Origin: an uncultured Eubacterium sp.
GTDB lineage: Bacteria > Bacillota > Clostridia > Lachnospirales > Lachnospiraceae
NCBI GenBank assembly: GCA_934320655.1
Contig: CAKRFN010000004.1
Span: 175,140-239,139, forward strand
DNA: 64,000 bases
Reading direction: 5' to 3'
Part shown: positions 48,530 to 56,489 of the stretch, in pieces
Layout of the letters: each line of letters begins with the position of its first letter
Numbering within the stretch: position 1 is the first letter of the stretch
Program-made: the position numbers and the translations under genes
Notes under the pieces: model-generated
Told to the model about the DNA's origin: nothing
Database searches by the model: none
Seen by the model: only the letters and a program-made list of their open reading frames with translations

Positions 48530-48853
48530 ATGGAATTTGAGTATGAAACAAAGACAGGGAGTCTGCGCGTGTACACGCCGCGGGAGATCGATGAATGTGC
48601 TGCCAGTGAGCTGCGCACGGAGGTGGACATGCTGATTGACAATTATCAGATACGCAGGCTGATCTTTGATTTTATGAACACCGAGTTTATGGACAGTTCG
48701 GGGATCGGTATGCTGATCGGGCGGAGCCGGAAAATGGGCTACAGCGGCGGTTATGTGGAGGCGGACCATCTCAACGAGCGCGTCTGGAAGATTTTTACGC
48801 TTGCGGGACTGCCCAAGCTGATCTCGGTTGTAAAGGAGGAAGTGTATGATTAG
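48530..48853 (+). CDS. spoIIAA: Anti-sigma-F factor antagonist SpoIIAA
   Basis: A 107-residue STAS protein. The phospho-acceptor region is TEFMDSSGIGMLIGRSRKMG, where SpoIIAB phosphorylates a Ser; ISVVKEEVY closes the fold. In its unphosphorylated form it displaces sigma-F from SpoIIAB in the forespore. AGAGGAGG lies 8 bases before ATG. The stop overlaps the spoIIAB start by 8 bases, as in the classic tricistronic operon. Confidence 0.94.
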   Translation: MEFEYETKTGSLRVYTPREIDECAASELRTEVDMLIDNYQIRRLIFDFMNTEFMDSSGIGMLIGRSRKMGYSGGYVEADHLNERVWKIFTLAGLPKLISVVKEEVYD

Positions 48854-49289
48854 GCAGCAAGCGCAGGAAATGAGCCTGCGGTTTGATTCTTACCCGGAAA
48901 ACGAACAGTTTGCGCGGATGGCGGTGACGGCGTTTCTGATGGATCTCAACCCGATGGTCGATGAGATGGCGGACATCAAGACTGCTGTTTCAGAGGCGGT
49001 GACAAACGCGATTCTGCACGGCTATGAGGGTGTGATCGGACAAGTTTATCTGGTCTGCAAAAAGCAGGGGGCGGATGTGGCGCTGACGATCACCGATTAC
49101 GGAAAAGGTATTGAGGATATTGAAAAAGCAAGGGAACCGTTTTTCACGACAAGACCGGAGGCGGAGCGATCCGGTATGGGATTTGCATTTATGGAGGCAT
49201 TCATGGATGAGGTACATATCGCATCGACACCCGGACGGGGAACGTGTGTGGAAATGAAAAAGCGGCTGCAGCTACCGGTGAGGGAATAG
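48846..49289 (+). CDS. spoIIAB: Anti-sigma-F factor / Ser kinase SpoIIAB
   Basis: A 147-residue GHKL kinase. N-box: KTAVSEAVTNAILHGYEG; ATP lid: ITDYGKGIEDIEKAREPFFT and ERSGMGFAFMEAFMD; HIASTPGRGTCVEMKK ends it. It binds sigma-F and phosphorylates SpoIIAA. AGGAGG overlaps the end of spoIIAA upstream of ATG 48846. sigF begins 2 bases after its stop. Confidence 0.94.
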   Translation: MIRQQAQEMSLRFDSYPENEQFARMAVTAFLMDLNPMVDEMADIKTAVSEAVTNAILHGYEGVIGQVYLVCKKQGADVALTITDYGKGIEDIEKAREPFFTTRPEAERSGMGFAFMEAFMDEVHIASTPGRGTCVEMKKRLQLPVRE

Positions 49290-49291
49290 CG

Positions 49292-50014
49292 ATGGAGCAC
49301 ACGATGGAACTATTGTTACGTGTGAAGAAAGGTGATGAGGAGGCGGGCGAACAGCTCGTGAGGGAAAATCTCGGACTGGTCGGCAGTGTCGTCAAGCGGT
49401 TTGAAAACCGCGGTTATGAGCGCGAGGATCTGTTTCAGATCGGCGTAATCGGACTTATGAAGGCGATCGAAAAATTTGATTTTTCGTATGAGGTGCGGTT
49501 TTCTACCTATGCTGTGCCATTGGTCAGCGGCGAAATCAGGAGGTTTCTGCGCGATGACGGGCTGGTCAAAGTGAGCCGCAGCATCAAGGAAAGCGGCTGG
49601 AGGATCAGGCGCAGCAGGGAGCGGCTCGAACAGCAGCTCGGACGCAGTGTGACGTTACAGGAACTGGCGGAGGATACAGGGCTTTCGATGGAGGAGACCG
49701 CGCTGGCGCTCGATGCGTCGGAGGAGGTCGCGTCGCTGTATCAGACGGTTTATCAGTCGGACGGCAGCGAATTGTATCTTGTGGACCGGATCGCAGACCA
49801 TGAGCCGCAGGAGGAGCAGCTCTTAAACCGTGTCGCGGTACAGCAGCTGTTACAGCTCTTGCCGCAGGAGGAACAGAAGTTGATCACGCTGCGCTATTTT
49901 GAGGGAAAGACACAGACTGCGGTCGCACAGCAGTTGGGCATGACGCAGGTACAGGTCAGCAGGGAGGAGAAAAAAATATTGTTAAAGCTGCGCGCACTCT
50001 ACGAAAAACAGTGA
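49292..50014 (+). CDS. sigF: Forespore sigma factor F
   Basis: A 240-residue sigma-70-family factor. Region 2: VRENLGLVGSVVKRFENRGY, then EDLFQIGVIGLMKAIEKFDF and FSTYAVPLVSGEIRRFLRDDG, the sigma-F/G anti-sigma contact segment. Region 3 is SVTLQELAEDTGLS and region 4 ITLRYFEGKTQTAVAQQLGMTQVQVSR, here quoted in parts. It starts forespore transcription after septation. ATG 49292 has GAGGG 9 bases upstream; ATG 49304 is an alternative. Its presence implies endospore formation. Confidence 0.94.
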   Translation: MEHTMELLLRVKKGDEEAGEQLVRENLGLVGSVVKRFENRGYEREDLFQIGVIGLMKAIEKFDFSYEVRFSTYAVPLVSGEIRRFLRDDGLVKVSRSIKESGWRIRRSRERLEQQLGRSVTLQELAEDTGLSMEETALALDASEEVASLYQTVYQSDGSELYLVDRIADHEPQEEQLLNRVAVQQLLQLLPQEEQKLITLRYFEGKTQTAVAQQLGMTQVQVSREEKKILLKLRALYEKQ

Positions 50015-50118
50015 ATCACGCGGTGGGATATGCTATGATAAAAACGAATGGGCAATATGCCCGAAAATAGGTTTGCACTCATATAGACAGGGCAGAAGAT
50101 AAAAAGGAGTTGTGACGT

Positions 50119-50376
50119 ATGCAGGCGAGCGAACGTTTTTTTGAAAACAGGGATTGTAAATACTTTCCGTGCCACGCGGGAACGGAGGGGCAGCCGTTTA
50201 ACTGTCTGTTCTGCTATTGTCCGATGAATCCGTATGAGGACTGTCCGGGCAATCCGGTGTACCGGGAGACGAAAAACGGACGGAGGATCAAAGTATGCAC
50301 TGGCTGTACCTTCCCACATCAGGCAGAGCATTATGATGAAATCATGGATTTTCTGCGCAAAAAGCTCTATGAGTGA
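50119..50376 (+). CDS. Cysteine-rich small-domain protein
   Basis: An 85-residue protein with nine Cys in CKYFPCH, CLFCYCPMNPYEDC and CTGCTFPH. It matches the Cys-rich small domain often found next to cobalamin-biosynthesis genes, though none are here; metal binding is likely. AAAAAGGAGTTG precedes ATG. It is convergent with dinB 10 bases away and lies after sigF, where spoVA genes are usually placed. Confidence 0.85.
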   Translation: MQASERFFENRDCKYFPCHAGTEGQPFNCLFCYCPMNPYEDCPGNPVYRETKNGRRIKVCTGCTFPHQAEHYDEIMDFLRKKLYE

Positions 50377-50386
50377 CAGCCTCGTC

Positions 50387-51634
50387 TCAGGTTTCGCGCT
50401 TGGCTTTGCTCAGACCCTTTGTCATATGGCTGCCGCCATTGAGAAAACGGGCGCGTTTGACCGAATCCTCGCCGTAGCGGTCGCGGATCTGATCAATCGC
50501 CGCGTTAAGCTTTGAGAGCTTTTCGGGCGTGGGAGAGCCGGAAGAACCGGAAAAAAGATCGATCTGATGGTAGGATTCGTCGGTCGTCTTTCCGGCAGAG
50601 ACACCGAGCAGGCGGATCGGGCTCTGATTCCAGGACTGGTCAAAGAGCAGACATGCCTGCTGATAAATAAGCTCGGTGACATTGGTTGGCTCGGACAGTG
50701 CGACCTGATGGGAAGTCGTGCGGAACTCGCAGTCTTTGATCGTCACAGTCACATTTCGGATGTATGTGTGATCGGCACGCAGTCTTGCACCGACCGTCTC
50801 GCATAGGGATAATAATATTTTTTTGGCGCTGTCGGCATCTGTCACATCAAAGCGCAGCGTGACGGAATTGCCGTAGCTCTTGGCGGCATCGCTGACTGCC
50901 TGAACCGGTGTCGGATCGATGCCGCGGGCATGCTCCCACATGGCGGTTCCCTGTTTGCCGAAGTGCAGCCGGAGAATTTCCGGGTCCATGTGGGCGATAT
51001 CGCCGATCGTATGGATGCCGAGGCTGTGCAGCTTCTGTGCGGAGGAACGCCCCACCAAAAACAGTTCTCCGGCGGGTAACTGCCACATTTTCTGCTCGAT
51101 TTCATCCGGAAACAGCGTGTGCACGCGATCCGGCTTTTCAAAATCCGACGCCATTTTCGCCAGCAGCTTACAGTCTGAAATACCGATATTTACCGTAAAG
51201 TGCAGTTCCTCGCGAATGCGCTTTTTTAATTGGTGTGCAAAGGCGACCGGATCGCCGTATAGACGGCGCGTGCCGCTCATATCACAGTAAGCCTCATCAA
51301 TGCTTGCCTGTTCGACGGTCGGGGCGACTTCTCTTAGAATCTCTATAAAAGCGCGCGAGTTGCGCACATATTCATCAAAACGGGGCTGTACGACCACGAG
51401 CTGCGGACATTTTTCGAGTGCGCGTGCGAGCGGTTCACCGGTCGTGACCCCGTATTTTTTGGCGGGGGTGGATTTCGCCAGCACGATGCCGTGGCGTGTC
51501 GTCGGATCACCGCCGACTGCCGAGGGGATCAGGCGCAGATCGCGCTCTGCGTGGAGCTGCTCCAGTTCGTATTTCGCCTGCCAGCTCAAAAATGCAGAAT
51601 TTACATCTACATGAAAGATCACTCGTTCCGTCAC
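50387..51634 (-). CDS. dinB: Y-family DNA polymerase IV
   Basis: A 415-residue translesion polymerase. FHVDVNSAFLSWQAKYEL has the first catalytic Asp, VTTGEPLARALEKCPQL the fingers, and ASIDEAYCDMSGTRRLYG the catalytic Asp-Glu; the helix-hairpin-helix is VGRSSAQKLHSLGIHTIGDI. The little-finger domain follows. The start is GTG 51634 with GGAGGT 8 bases upstream. No LexA box (GAAC-N4-GTTC) is visible upstream. It lies between sigF and spoVAD on the opposite strand. Confidence 0.93.
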   Translation of the reverse strand: MTERVIFHVDVNSAFLSWQAKYELEQLHAERDLRLIPSAVGGDPTTRHGIVLAKSTPAKKYGVTTGEPLARALEKCPQLVVVQPRFDEYVRNSRAFIEILREVAPTVEQASIDEAYCDMSGTRRLYGDPVAFAHQLKKRIREELHFTVNIGISDCKLLAKMASDFEKPDRVHTLFPDEIEQKMWQLPAGELFLVGRSSAQKLHSLGIHTIGDIAHMDPEILRLHFGKQGTAMWEHARGIDPTPVQAVSDAAKSYGNSVTLRFDVTDADSAKKILLSLCETVGARLRADHTYIRNVTVTIKDCEFRTTSHQVALSEPTNVTELIYQQACLLFDQSWNQSPIRLLGVSAGKTTDESYHQIDLFSGSSGSPTPEKLSKLNAAIDQIRDRYGEDSVKRARFLNGGSHMTKGLSKAKRET

Positions 51635-51747
51635 GTGTTGACACCTCCATCCGTTGTCTGTTTCATCCGGAAATCTCCGGTTGTTTTCCCTGTTATTTTA
51701 GCGCAGATTTCATATTTTTACAAATAAATATGGATGGATGTTGGGAT

Positions 51748-51777
51748 GTATAGAATGTGATTTCTGCGCGCATACTA
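51748..51777 (+). promoter_or_regulatory. Sigma-G-type forespore promoter for spoVAD
   Basis: GTATA (51748-51752), 18 bp, CATACTA (51771-51777) fits the sigma-F/G pattern GHATR-N18-CATNMTA. It lies 33 bases before the chosen spoVAD ATG, as expected for genes made in the forespore. Confidence 0.7.
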
Positions 51778-51809
51778 GCGGAAAACAGAAAGGAAGAAAG
51801 GCAGCAGAC

Positions 51810-52838
51810 ATGGAACAGTCACAACAAAAAGGCAGGGCGAGCATCGCGCCTGCGCAGCCGGTATATGTAAAGAGTGCCGCCACTGTCGTTGGAAAAATGG
51901 AGGGCGAGGGGCCGCTGGCAGAGCATTTTGACATGATCTGTGACACGGATAAATTCGGCGAGGATACATGGGAGGCGGCGGAGAGCCGGATGCAGAAGGA
52001 AGCGGCGGCGCTGGCTCTCGGAAAAGCGTCTCTTGGTGCGTCGGATATCCGTTATATATTTGCGGGCGATCTGCTCGGACAGAACATTGCGACCTCGTTC
52101 GGGCTCATGGACTACGAAATTCCGCTGTTTGGATTGTACGGTGCGTGTTCCACACTCGGTGAGGGCATGTCGCTGGCTGCAATGTGTCTGGCGGGCGGAT
52201 TCGCCGAGCGTGTGATGGTCGTCACCTCCAGCCATTTTGCGAGCGCGGAGAAAAATTTCCGTTTTCCGGTGGAATATGCGAACCAGCGGCCACTCTCTGC
52301 GACATGGACGGTGACCGGAAGCGGCGCGTACATTCTGGGCACGGAGCGGTCACAGGTGAAGATTACGGGTGTCACGACCGGAAAAATCATGGACTACGGA
52401 GTCCGGGATGCGCAGAATATGGGCGCTGCGATGGCGCCTGCGGCGATGGATCTGATCAAAACACATCTGTCAGATTTTTCAAGGAAACCATCCGACTATG
52501 ACAAAATCGTCACGGGGGATCTCGGAACGGTCGGACGGGAGCTGTTGATCAAACTCTTGCAGGAGGAAGGAATCGATATCAGTGACCGGCATGAGGACTG
52601 CGGCATGAAGATTTTTGACAGTGAGGAGCAGGGAACGCAGGCGGGTGGCAGTGGCTGCGGCTGTTCAGCGGTCACACTTGCGGCGTGGTATCTGCCCCGC
52701 TTGATCAGCGGTGAATATCAAAGAATCCTGTTTGTTCCGACCGGGGCGCTGCTCTCGCAGGTGAGCTTTAACGAGGGGCAGAATGTGCCGGGAATCGCAC
52801 ACGGAATCGTTTTTGAACACGTGGGAGAGGAGGGTTAG
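51810..52838 (+). CDS. spoVAD: Stage V sporulation protein AD
   Basis: A 342-residue thiolase-fold protein that takes part in loading dipicolinic acid into the spore. PVYVKSAATVVGKMEGEGPLAEHFD opens it; GLYGACSTLGEGMSLAAMCL surrounds the degenerate active-site Cys, then HEDCGMKIFDSEEQGTQAGGSGCGCSA in the C-terminal part (quoted from separate strands). ATG 51810 was chosen since the longer frame from 51738 runs through the forespore promoter. spoVAC, which normally precedes it, is not in the window. Confidence 0.94.
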   Translation: MEQSQQKGRASIAPAQPVYVKSAATVVGKMEGEGPLAEHFDMICDTDKFGEDTWEAAESRMQKEAAALALGKASLGASDIRYIFAGDLLGQNIATSFGLMDYEIPLFGLYGACSTLGEGMSLAAMCLAGGFAERVMVVTSSHFASAEKNFRFPVEYANQRPLSATWTVTGSGAYILGTERSQVKITGVTTGKIMDYGVRDAQNMGAAMAPAAMDLIKTHLSDFSRKPSDYDKIVTGDLGTVGRELLIKLLQEEGIDISDRHEDCGMKIFDSEEQGTQAGGSGCGCSAVTLAAWYLPRLISGEYQRILFVPTGALLSQVSFNEGQNVPGIAHGIVFEHVGEEG

Positions 52839-52841
52839 AGG

Positions 52842-53198
52842 ATGGATTATGTGCTGGCATTTGTGGTTGGAGGCGCGATCTGCGCACTGACACAGATTTT
52901 AATGGAAAAGACAAAGCTGCTCCCCGGACGGATCATGGTACTGCTCGTGTGCACCGGTTGTGTGCTCGGTGCGGTCGGTGTGTATGAACCATTTGTAAAA
53001 TGGGCGGGAGCGGGCGCTTCCGTGCCACTGCTCGGATTCGGAAATGTCTTGTGGAAAGGCATGAAAGAGGCGATCGAGCGGGATGGATTTTTAGGGCTTT
53101 TTATGGGCGGTTTTGAAGCGTGTGCGCTCGGTGTGAGTGCGGCGCTCATTTTATCCTATCTGGCGGCGTGGATATTCAAACCGAAAATGCGCAAATAA
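52842..53198 (+). CDS. spoVAE: Stage V sporulation protein AE
   Basis: A 118-residue membrane protein with about four helices (VLAFVVGGAICALTQILMEK, PGRIMVLLVCTGCVLGAVGV, FLGLFMGGFEACALGVSAAL). In the inner spore membrane it forms part of the SpoVA channel that moves Ca-dipicolinate. GAGGAGG overlaps the end of spoVAD before ATG; three bases separate them, so they are one operon. Confidence 0.93.
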   Translation: MDYVLAFVVGGAICALTQILMEKTKLLPGRIMVLLVCTGCVLGAVGVYEPFVKWAGAGASVPLLGFGNVLWKGMKEAIERDGFLGLFMGGFEACALGVSAALILSYLAAWIFKPKMRK

Positions 53199-53262
53199 GT
53201 GTATATTTTTTAAAAGTATGGAAATAGTTAATAAAAACTAAAAACTTTCAAAGGAGATTCTT

Positions 53263-53691
53263 ATGAGATCAAAATCATTAGTTGTAAAAAAAATATTTGT
53301 GTGTGCACTGCTTACATTGACATTCTGTCTGACAACCGCGTGTGGAAACGGCGCAAACAATAACAACGCGACAGACAACACCACAGACAATAATGCCACG
53401 GATAACAATGCGACGGTTCCGGAGGACAATACCGTGAACGATAACACGACAAACGGAGATACGACAGACGATACCGTCAACGATAACAAGAATAATAACA
53501 ATGATATGAACAATACAAACAATAACAACGGAAACAAGGGTGACGGTGTTGCCGGTGATGCGGTCAATGATGTGATCGACGGTGCAGAGGATGTCGGCGA
53601 TGATGTCGGAAATACCGTAGAGGATATCGGCGATGACGTAGAGGACGCGGTAGACGACACGACCGGAAACGGCACCGGAGCAAAGAAATAG
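53263..53691 (+). CDS. Asn/Asp/Thr-rich low-complexity lipoprotein
   Basis: A 142-residue protein. The signal peptide (SLVVKKIFVCALLTLTFCLT) ends in a lipobox TTAC-G near residue 27. The mature part is almost entirely N, D, T, G and V: NNNNATDNTTDNNATDNNAT, then a second zone of GDDVGN/EDIGDDVED units. No known domain; such tails resemble cell-wall spacer or spore-coat-like low-complexity regions. AAAGGAGA precedes ATG. It lies just after the spoVA genes, so a spore link is possible but unproven. Confidence 0.75.
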   Translation: MRSKSLVVKKIFVCALLTLTFCLTTACGNGANNNNATDNTTDNNATDNNATVPEDNTVNDNTTNGDTTDDTVNDNKNNNNDMNNTNNNNGNKGDGVAGDAVNDVIDGAEDVGDDVGNTVEDIGDDVEDAVDDTTGNGTGAKK

Positions 53692-53713
53692 GTGTTTGAC
53701 CGATATGGAAAGA

Positions 53714-53739
53714 AAAGGGGCTCAGGGATGAGCCCCTTT
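53714..53739. terminator. Bidirectional terminator
   Basis: AAAGGGGCTC and GAGCCCCTTT with a 6-base loop. It overlaps the last codons of the minus-strand response regulator, so that gene's stop lies inside the stem. Confidence 0.82.
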
Positions 53740-54468
53740 CTGACGGTATTCGGATGGACTGGATCCTTCAGATGCCTTGAATGATTTGCTGAAATGAAAT
53801 TGATCGTTATAGCCGGTCTGCTGTGCAATAGAGGAAATAGGCAGATCAGTAGTTGTGAGCAGTTGTTTCGCAATTGTCAGACGATAAGCTTTTATGTACT
53901 TTGAAGGAGGCATTCCCTCGTATTTAGTAAAAATTTTTGTGAGATAAGCAGAAGAAAAACCGAACGAATCTGCTATGGCAGACAGGTCGAGCACTTCATT
54001 GTAGTGTTTTTGAATATATTCGCGCACGAGATAGACCAGTTCCTGCGGCGATTTCTCTTGCGGAGCAACCGGTTCAAATTTATCCAGCATAGTATGAAGA
54101 TGTGATTCAATTTCTAAAAGACAGGTTCGCAATTCATCCTTATTTATTGGTTTTAGCAGATAATTTTTAACCTGATAGGAAATGGCAGATCTGGCATAAT
54201 TAAAATCATCATATCCGCTGATGATGACACATTGGATATACGGATGATGTAAAAAAATATATTTTGCCAGATCCAGTCCATCCGTTTCGGGCATGCGAAT
54301 ATCGGTGAAAACAGCATGAACCGGATGGTTTGTCAGATAATTTATGGCCTCACAGCCGTCTGTGCATATGGCGGCTATTTCAAAGTGTGAATTTAATTTT
54401 TCGATAGTCTGTGCAATGTTTTTTGCAATCAATTTTTCGTCGTCAGCGACAAGCACCTGATATTTCAT
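53722..54468 (-). CDS. YesN-type response regulator, AraC-family output
   Basis: A 248-residue protein. The receiver domain reads VLVADDEKLIAKNIAQTI, then HAVFTDIRMPETDGLDLAKY with the phospho-Asp, and YLLKPINKDEL. The C-terminal ~100 residues hold two AraC helix-turn-helices (LDLSAIADSFGFSSAYLTKI and LPISSIAQQTGYNDQFHFSKSF). It is directly abutting the kinase gene, whose stop touches its ATG. It likely activates the divergent sugar ABC/GH31 operon; GGGGTGCCGAAG repeats in the shared promoter region are candidate sites. Confidence 0.93.
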   Translation of the reverse strand: MKYQVLVADDEKLIAKNIAQTIEKLNSHFEIAAICTDGCEAINYLTNHPVHAVFTDIRMPETDGLDLAKYIFLHHPYIQCVIISGYDDFNYARSAISYQVKNYLLKPINKDELRTCLLEIESHLHTMLDKFEPVAPQEKSPQELVYLVREYIQKHYNEVLDLSAIADSFGFSSAYLTKIFTKYEGMPPSKYIKAYRLTIAKQLLTTTDLPISSIAQQTGYNDQFHFSKSFKASEGSSPSEYRQKGAHP

Positions 54469-56295
54469 CTATAAAATACCTCCGATTGTTACTTCTGCAC
54501 CGTTGGGTTCGTGATTGTTTAGGCGAAAAATAAATTTTCCGTTAAACAATAATTTGAAGCGGATATAAATGTTCATAAGTCCCATGCCATTGATTTCAAG
54601 GTTTGGTAATACGCCACTCTGGTCAATTTCGCCAATTTGTTGCGAGAGATGAGCTAATTCCGCGGTCTCAAATCCCGGTCCGTTATCCTGAACCCGAATT
54701 TCCCAGTGATCGTCTGTCAGCAGTCCGGTGATGTTTACCTGCCAGGGACCTTTGCATCGGGTTGTAAATTTGATGGCATTTTCCACGATTAACTGCAGAC
54801 ACAGCTTTGGAATGCGATAGTCATATAATTCCTCTGGAATATCAATCGTATAGTCCAGCGCGTTGTCATACCGGATTTTCATGCATTCCAGATAATCGGT
54901 AGTATGTCTGATCTCATGGCCTAATGCTACAAGCTGTTCGCTGTCGGAAGAAATATAGCGCAGAATATGGGAAATGTTCTGGCACATAAGTTCAATCTTT
55001 CCGGTCATTCCCTCATCGGCCATTGCCTGAATGGTCGCGAGAGAATTGTATAGAAAGTGAGGGTTCATCTGGGCCTGTAATGCCAGCATGCGGGCCTGCA
55101 TTTCTTTGTTTTGCAGCTGTAGTGCACGCTGCATGGACAGTTGGGCATGGGCCTGCATTTTTAACAGTGCGTGATAGAGTGTGTGTAATTCTGTGATATT
55201 TGTATTTACTTCCTTTAATTCTGCAGTTGTCAGTGCGTCGGCATCAATGTGAAAGGAACGGATCTGCCCGTACATTTGCTCCAGAGGAGTGCCAATCCGG
55301 TGTGCAATTACGTACGACAGTAAGATGATACATGCACAGATAAACAGCAGCAGCAACAGATTGGTAAATACATATTGGTAAATTGGCGACAGTAATTCCC
55401 GCTGCTTTACGACAGCAACGGTTGTAAAGTTGCTGTATGAGGAGGTTGAGTACAGAAGAATCGTATCGTTTACGGTTTTCATGCGGCAGTTTGTCCGCAG
55501 CTCAGGCTGAATCTGGTCACTTGTAATAAAGCGGAAATAGTTTTCTGTAGTATCTGATGCCATAAAAGGATAAATCAGATTACCGTCTGAGTCAAAAATG
55601 TAGAAGGTCTCGCCGTAAGATGCATGGTAGGAGTGAAGTGTGCGTGTAAAGGAGGACATGGACTTTTTCACTTCGATAATACCCTGCGGAATATTAAAAG
55701 AGTTATAGTAAACACGGCAGAGAGAGAGAAAATGGTGACCGTCCTCATATGAAAAATATCGTTCAAGCCGAGGATCATTTTCCTGAAACAGATATTTGCC
55801 ACCGTGGGCAGACAGGGTCGGCTTGTACCAGTCCTTGAATGTGACACTGTAAGGGCTTGTGGAGTTATCAAGACCAACGCCAAATGTACTATGCTCAAGA
55901 CCGTAGAGATAGAGCTGGTCAATGGGTGTGTTTGGACCGATCATAGCGATCAATAGATCATAGAGTACTTTGTTATTGCGGGTGTGGTTATAGGCATTTG
56001 CAGAATCATATGCAGAAGCGGGATCGGCATAATTCACATAGGACGCAAAATGCTCCTTTACAAGGTTCGAGTAAATGACATTCTGCGAGACTGTGTCAAG
56101 CGAATCCACCATAGAATCTATGCTTTTGGTAATATTGATCAGATTATTTTCGATAGATTCAAATGATGATTCACGTAGTTTCCGGCTTTCATTGTAGACA
56201 TAATATGTGATGATGATTACAAATGCGAAAATGAAAAGCAGGGTATAGGGAATGAACAGAGTAGATAAAATACTCCTTTGTTTTGACTGCTTCAT
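54469..56295 (-). CDS. YesM-type membrane sensor histidine kinase
   Basis: About 608 residues. The first helix is LSTLFIPYTLLFIFAFVIII; a ~270-residue extracellular sensor (Cache-like) follows, then a second helix (VFTNLLLLLFICACIILLSY), a HAMP-like linker, the His_kinase segment MNPHFLYNSLATIQAM with the phospho-His, and an ATPase lid with VENAIKFTTRCKG, VQDNGPGF and GMGLMNI. It senses an extracellular carbohydrate or its binding protein. The start at 56295 places the first helix near the N-terminus after AGGAC; an upstream frame start at 56379 lacks a ribosome site. Confidence 0.92.
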   Translation of the reverse strand: MKQSKQRSILSTLFIPYTLLFIFAFVIIITYYVYNESRKLRESSFESIENNLINITKSIDSMVDSLDTVSQNVIYSNLVKEHFASYVNYADPASAYDSANAYNHTRNNKVLYDLLIAMIGPNTPIDQLYLYGLEHSTFGVGLDNSTSPYSVTFKDWYKPTLSAHGGKYLFQENDPRLERYFSYEDGHHFLSLCRVYYNSFNIPQGIIEVKKSMSSFTRTLHSYHASYGETFYIFDSDGNLIYPFMASDTTENYFRFITSDQIQPELRTNCRMKTVNDTILLYSTSSYSNFTTVAVVKQRELLSPIYQYVFTNLLLLLFICACIILLSYVIAHRIGTPLEQMYGQIRSFHIDADALTTAELKEVNTNITELHTLYHALLKMQAHAQLSMQRALQLQNKEMQARMLALQAQMNPHFLYNSLATIQAMADEGMTGKIELMCQNISHILRYISSDSEQLVALGHEIRHTTDYLECMKIRYDNALDYTIDIPEELYDYRIPKLCLQLIVENAIKFTTRCKGPWQVNITGLLTDDHWEIRVQDNGPGFETAELAHLSQQIGEIDQSGVLPNLEINGMGLMNIYIRFKLLFNGKFIFRLNNHEPNGAEVTIGGIL

Positions 56296-56345
56296 ATGGT
56301 AAAACGTCCTTTCGTTCAACCGGCTCAGATATAATCTGCAAATAT

Positions 56346-56467
56346 GGGGTGCCGAAGTGCAGTGGTTAAAAAAAGACATATCAGAAGTATGTTTTGTCTA
56401 TTCAATTATAAGTGAGAATTCTGCATAATACAAGTACAAACAATAAAAAACGGCAGGGGTGCCGAAG
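56346..56467 (+). promoter_or_regulatory. Direct repeats in the divergent kinase/sugar-operon promoter region
   Basis: GGGGTGCCGAAG occurs exactly at 56346-56357 and 56456-56467, 110 bases apart, flanking the AT-rich divergent promoter zone. The second copy lies just before the ribosome site of the binding-protein gene. Candidate YesN-type regulator sites. Confidence 0.5.
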
Positions 56468-56489
56468 AACACTATCAGGGGGGTAAAAA

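Noticed and set aside
51640..51740. Possible LexA box for dinB
   Set aside because: No GAAC-N4-GTTC or close variant is present upstream of the GTG start.
53238..53873. 211-codon minus-strand frame opposite the Asn-rich lipoprotein
   Set aside because: Its Ser/Val/Leu runs are the complement of the Asn/Asp/Thr repeats, and it runs through a terminator into the response regulator.
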